Assembly: GCA_030598425.1 (NCBI GenBank)
Contig: JAUVPY010000098.1
Span: 1-8,109, forward strand
Length of the DNA stretch: 8,109 nt
Source: Anaerolineae bacterium
Lineage (GTDB): Bacteria; Chloroflexota; Anaerolineae; 4572-78; NAK82
Direction: 5' to 3'
Shown here: positions 6,128 through 8,109 of the stretch, in pieces
Layout of the letters: each line of letters starts with the position of its first letter
How positions within the stretch are numbered: position 1 is the stretch's first letter
The notes under the pieces: generated by a model
Database searches by the model: none
What the model was told of the DNA's origin: nothing
Seen by the model: the letters and a program-made list of their open reading frames with translations, nothing else
Position numbers and translations under genes: made by a program

Positions 6128-6680
6128 ATTCCACCTTCTGAATCACATCGCCGACCCGCACAGTTCCAGCCTTCAAAACGCGGACATAGATCCCTCGCAG
6201 ATGACGCGGTCTGCGCTTCGCTGCATTGATATACCGTACCGCATCCGGGCCAAAGCGTTCTGAAAACTTGCCACAGCCGGTGTGCGGCAAATCTGTGACT
6301 TCTAGCAAGGCCTCCCCAACCGTAAGTCTCTGTCCGGCGGGCATGTTTGTCTCGCTCAAATCCAGGTCAACGATCAGGTTGGCGCCGGCTAGGGCCATGC
6401 GCTCCTCTTCCCCGGCGATCATCTTCAAGAGGCGGCTGTTCATGAGCGATACCTGCGCGCGGGGATTGGGCTTTCCATCTTCCCCCTCTGAGGTTGCCCA
6501 GCGGTCGCCTTCCAGCCCGCCTTTCGGCGACAGATAGCCAGCCTTCTGATACTCTCGCTGATCCTGCCCCGGTCGAATGAAAATGGCTTCCAACTTACCA
6601 TGATCCTGAGGCGAGGCCAACACATCAGACATTCCTGTTTCAATCTGCTCGATGGTTAGATGGTCCGCTTTCCTGGCCAC
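6126..6680 (-). CDS. MOSC domain-containing protein, 184 aa
   Basis: This is a stand-alone MOSC domain, the fold found at the C-terminus of molybdenum cofactor sulfurases and in YiiM-like proteins, where a conserved cysteine is thought to carry sulfur or contact the molybdenum cofactor. Visible are LEAIFIRPG (30-38), GLEGDRW (55-61), QVSLMN (76-81), GANLIVDLDLSE (99-110), AGQRLTVGEALLEVT (115-129), the key PHTGCGKF with C136 (132-139), and a C-terminal strand GIYVRVLKAGTVRVGDVI (163-180). There is no signal peptide or membrane helix, so it is probably cytoplasmic. The start is GTG at 6678-6680; the upstream ribosome binding site is weak. An internal ATG at codon 17 would still leave the whole domain, so the exact N-terminus is uncertain. 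It follows the dodecin terminator, and I see no convincing promoter of its own. No molybdopterin genes are nearby, so the physiological substrate cannot be inferred. Confidence 0.9.
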   Translation of the reverse strand: MARKADHLTIEQIETGMSDVLASPQDHGKLEAIFIRPGQDQREYQKAGYLSPKGGLEGDRWATSEGEDGKPNPRAQVSLMNSRLLKMIAGEEERMALAGANLIVDLDLSETNMPAGQRLTVGEALLEVTDLPHTGCGKFSERFGPDAVRYINAAKRRPRHLRGIYVRVLKAGTVRVGDVIQKVE

Positions 6681-6730
6681 TCACTTTCTTTTTAGGCAAG
6701 GGATAGGGTGACAGAAATTGGCATAAATAC

Positions 6731-6768
6731 GAAACCCGCTTCCCAACTCCGTGTATGTTGGGAAGCGG
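6731..6768 (-). terminator. Hairpin terminator downstream of the dodecin gene
   Basis: A perfect 12-bp inverted repeat, CCGCTTCCCAAC (6736-6747) and GTTGGGAAGCGG (6757-6768), encloses a 9-nt loop. Read on the minus strand the stem is followed by TTTCGTATTT, a moderately U-rich tail. It lies 23 bp after the dodecin stop, the right place for an intrinsic terminator. On the plus strand the tail is not U-rich. Confidence 0.8.
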
Positions 6769-6791
6769 ATACTTGTTACTACAGGCCGGCG

Positions 6792-7001
6792 TCAGTCTTC
6801 CAGGGTAAAACCAATCTTAACCGTCACCTGCCACTGGGTCACCTGGTCTTCCTTAATGGCGCCGCGGATTTCCTCCACCTCGAACCACCCCATGCGCCGA
6901 ACTGTCTGTGCCGCCTTGCCAACCGCGTTCTGAATGGCGTCTTCCAGACTGGTTGCGGAAGTGCCGACGATCTCGATCTTCTTGTACACGTTGTCGCTCA
7001 T
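6792..7001 (-). CDS. Dodecin family flavin-binding protein, 69 aa
   Basis: Dodecins form hollow dodecamers that store or sequester flavins (riboflavin, FMN or FAD) in the cytoplasm, protecting the cell from photo- or redox reactivity. The protein has the normal length of about 70 residues and the full pattern: VYKKIEIVGTSATSLEDAIQ (5-24), a helix to about residue 35, RMGWFEVEEIRGAI (36-49), then VTQWQVTVKIGFTLE (54-68). W39 corresponds to the flavin-stacking tryptophan known from dodecin structures, Q58 to the glutamine that contacts the isoalloxazine ring, and R46 lies where a conserved arginine is often found. ATG at 6999-7001 has AGGAG (7008-7012) 6 nt upstream. The gene begins 24 bp after the stop of the membrane protein gene and ends before a strong terminator, so the two are probably cotranscribed. 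No flavin biosynthesis gene is in the window. Confidence 0.95.
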   Translation of the reverse strand: MSDNVYKKIEIVGTSATSLEDAIQNAVGKAAQTVRRMGWFEVEEIRGAIKEDQVTQWQVTVKIGFTLED

Positions 7002-7025
7002 GGAAATCTCCTTTCTGTTTACGAT

Positions 7026-7724
7026 TTAAGAAGGATTGTTGCCCAGGGTGATCACCGATCTGCTAACGCCACTTTCAGAAACGGTGTAGGTGACGGCGAA
7101 ATTGCCGGGCTGACCGCCAACCCATACGTTTCCGCTAAATCTGCTAATCAACGACTGGCTGAAGTAGAGGTCCGCAACCAGATCCGGGCGGCCTTCTGGG
7201 CTAAAGGTTTGGACGTATTGCCCGTCGGTGGGTATGAGGCCGCTACTCTGAGCTCGTGCGTTGTCAATCGTGGCGGCGTTTTCGGGGCTCCATCGCTGTT
7301 CGATGTACGCCACGTTGCCCTCTTGGTATGCGACCAAATATGTTCCCTGGTACCAGAGATAACCAGGTGTTTCGCTCGGACTGCCCGGACCGTATCGTTG
7401 TTCCCATTCCTGTTGGGACAGGCCGAGTCCTCCTGAGGCAAATGGCTGGGCCTCCGGTGGGGGCGGATTTGCTGGTTGTGGCGTGAAAGTTGGTGTAGGG
7501 AGGATGATAACGGTGGCCGCCGGAGCGGGATTCGCCGTGGCTGTGGGCGTAGGTAGGAGGAGAAAGGCCAGCCCCATGCCGCCTAGACAGGCGGCGCAGG
7601 CGAAGCCTATTAAGACACCAGCCAACCCAGTCAGGATGAGGGCCATAGTTGACCAACTTCGCCCGGAGTCCCCGTCGCCGTACTCGTCGTAGTAGTATGC
7701 TTCGTCGTTCCAGTCTTGGGTCAT
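7026..7724 (-). CDS. Single-pass membrane protein with Thr/Pro linker and extracellular domain, 232 aa
   Basis: I do not recognise the family. The layout is clear: an acidic, tyrosine-rich cytoplasmic start (MTQDWNDEAYYYDEYGDGDS), a long hydrophobic stretch at about residues 26-57 with two cysteines (C43, C46), a low-complexity linker PTPTATANPAPAATVIILPT (58-77) continuing through PTFTPQPANPPPP to about residue 95, and a soluble domain from about 98 to 232, presumably outside the membrane. That domain contains LSQQEWEQRYGPG, GTYLVAYQEGNVAYIEQRW (127-145) and DLVADLYFSQSLISRF. Thr/Pro linkers of this type are frequent in Chloroflexota surface proteins. The same frame is open up to 7871, but I chose the ATG at 7722-7724. 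The candidate promoter at 7781-7809 sits inside that extension, whose sequence is unlike the rest and overlaps permease coding sequence on the other strand. The ribosome binding site is weak (AGGT, 8 nt upstream). The gene probably leads an operon with dodecin. Confidence 0.8.
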   Translation of the reverse strand: MTQDWNDEAYYYDEYGDGDSGRSWSTMALILTGLAGVLIGFACAACLGGMGLAFLLLPTPTATANPAPAATVIILPTPTFTPQPANPPPPEAQPFASGGLGLSQQEWEQRYGPGSPSETPGYLWYQGTYLVAYQEGNVAYIEQRWSPENAATIDNARAQSSGLIPTDGQYVQTFSPEGRPDLVADLYFSQSLISRFSGNVWVGGQPGNFAVTYTVSESGVSRSVITLGNNPS

Positions 7725-7780
7725 TTTGATATACCTATTTGTTTGGATGCTGCCAGCCCAGCTAGCAGATTGTAGTTTTA

Positions 7781-7809
7781 AGTATACTCCGGGGTGTCTT
7801 ATCGTGCAA
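7781..7809 (-). promoter_or_regulatory. Candidate promoter of the membrane protein-dodecin pair, with repeated TTGCAC
   Basis: Read on the minus strand, TATACT (7781-7786, 5 of 6 to consensus) lies 17 bp downstream of TTGCAC (7804-7809), which matches only the TTG of a -35. A second TTGCAC at 7811-7816 makes a 7-bp direct repeat with it. Transcription would begin near 7774, about 50 nt before the ATG at 7724. This supports the shorter protein start. Confidence 0.5.
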
Positions 7810-7827
7810 AGTGCAACGCACCTTTGA

Positions 7828-8109
7828 AGTGACGCCATTGGACTGTCGCGCAGCGAGGAAGGCCCCAACATCTACGTCCTTGGCGCCCCTGCTGACACCA
7901 ACCTGATTCAACCCACCATCCTCCAGGGGCGCTGGTTGCTCCCCGAGGACACGAACGCGATTGTTTTGAATTCAGAGGTGATCAAAGAAGAGTCCGACGT
8001 CCAGGTAGGCGACGAAGTTCTCCTCACTATTGAGGGGCGCGAGGGAGCGTGGCGGGTAGTCGGCATTGTGCAAGGGATCATGACGGGGCGTATCGCGTAC
8101 GCCAATCAG
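7828..8109 (+). pseudogene. FtsX/MacB-type ABC transporter permease fragment, 5' part missing (runs off right edge)
   Basis: The plus-strand frame reads SEEGPNIYVLGAPADTNLIQ from 7852, then PTILQGRWLLPED, IVLNSEVIKEESDVQVGDEV, EGAWRVVGIVQG and MTGRIAYANQ to the window edge. The GRWLLPED, LNSEV and VGDEV pattern with a VVGIV strand is typical of the periplasmic domain of FtsX/MacB-like permeases (MacB_PCD type), which in intact proteins follows an N-terminal membrane helix. Here a TGA at 7825-7827 closes the frame. No ATG and no N-terminal helix lies between it and the domain, and I found no matching N-terminal sequence in the other two frames just upstream. It is therefore probably the remnant of a truncated gene. 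Rare-start initiation or an upstream frameshift cannot be fully excluded. The 3' part is outside the window. Confidence 0.65.

Noticed and set aside
6731..6768. Hairpin as part of a transposon end or CRISPR repeat
   Set aside because: It occurs once, sits just after a gene stop and has a U-rich tail on that strand; a terminator explains it fully.
6708..7436. Plus-strand open frame of 242 codons opposite dodecin and the membrane protein
   Set aside because: It covers the terminator hairpin and runs antisense to a certain dodecin gene; no motif is visible.
7791..7797. GGGGTGT in the spacer of the membrane protein promoter as another LAL site
   Set aside because: It matches only the first bases of the repeat unit, is single-copy and lies between the -35 and -10.
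7725..7871. N-terminal extension of 49 codons for the 232-residue membrane protein
   Set aside because: It contains the candidate promoter and part of the antisense permease sequence, and its composition differs from the acidic N-terminus that begins at the ATG at 7724.

Overview
The window looks like chromosomal DNA of a Chloroflexota bacterium (Anaerolineae/Caldilineae-like), though this is inference and not a database result. The clues are a large MalT-type LuxR regulator, a small protein of a family I associate with this phylum, a membrane-anchored protein with a Thr/Pro-rich linker, a dodecin, GC-rich coding sequence, and short tandem repeats (7, 10 and 12-13 bp periods) between and inside genes.

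All intact genes lie on the minus strand. In transcription order (right to left) they are: a 232-residue single-pass membrane protein; a dodecin 24 bp downstream, closed by a strong hairpin terminator; a MOSC-domain protein; a 695-residue fusion of a four-helix PF04020-like membrane domain with an alkaline-phosphatase-superfamily phosphodiesterase domain; a 917-residue LAL/MalT-type transcriptional activator; an 84-residue conserved hypothetical protein; and the N-terminal 166 residues of a membrane protein that runs off the left edge. At the right edge, on the plus strand, is a fragment of an FtsX/MacB-type ABC transporter permease whose 5' part is missing.

Several transcription signals can be read directly. 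The phosphodiesterase gene has a near-consensus promoter (TTGAAA, 17 bp, TATCAT). The LAL gene has an extended -10 (TGCTATAAT) that moves its start to an internal ATG. The membrane protein-dodecin pair has its own candidate promoter and terminator, so it is probably one operon.

The part most worth following up is the LAL regulator and its downstream neighbour. The gap between them carries three direct repeats of GGGGAGTA-type, which resemble MalT boxes, upstream of a candidate promoter with a good -10 and a poor -35. This suggests that the LAL protein activates the 84-residue gene. A 10-bp-period repeat of GGAACTC sits before the next membrane gene, and a 7-bp repeat lies inside the LAL coding sequence. 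No CRISPR array, transposase, tRNA or rRNA is visible, and no stretch over 300 bp lacks a gene.
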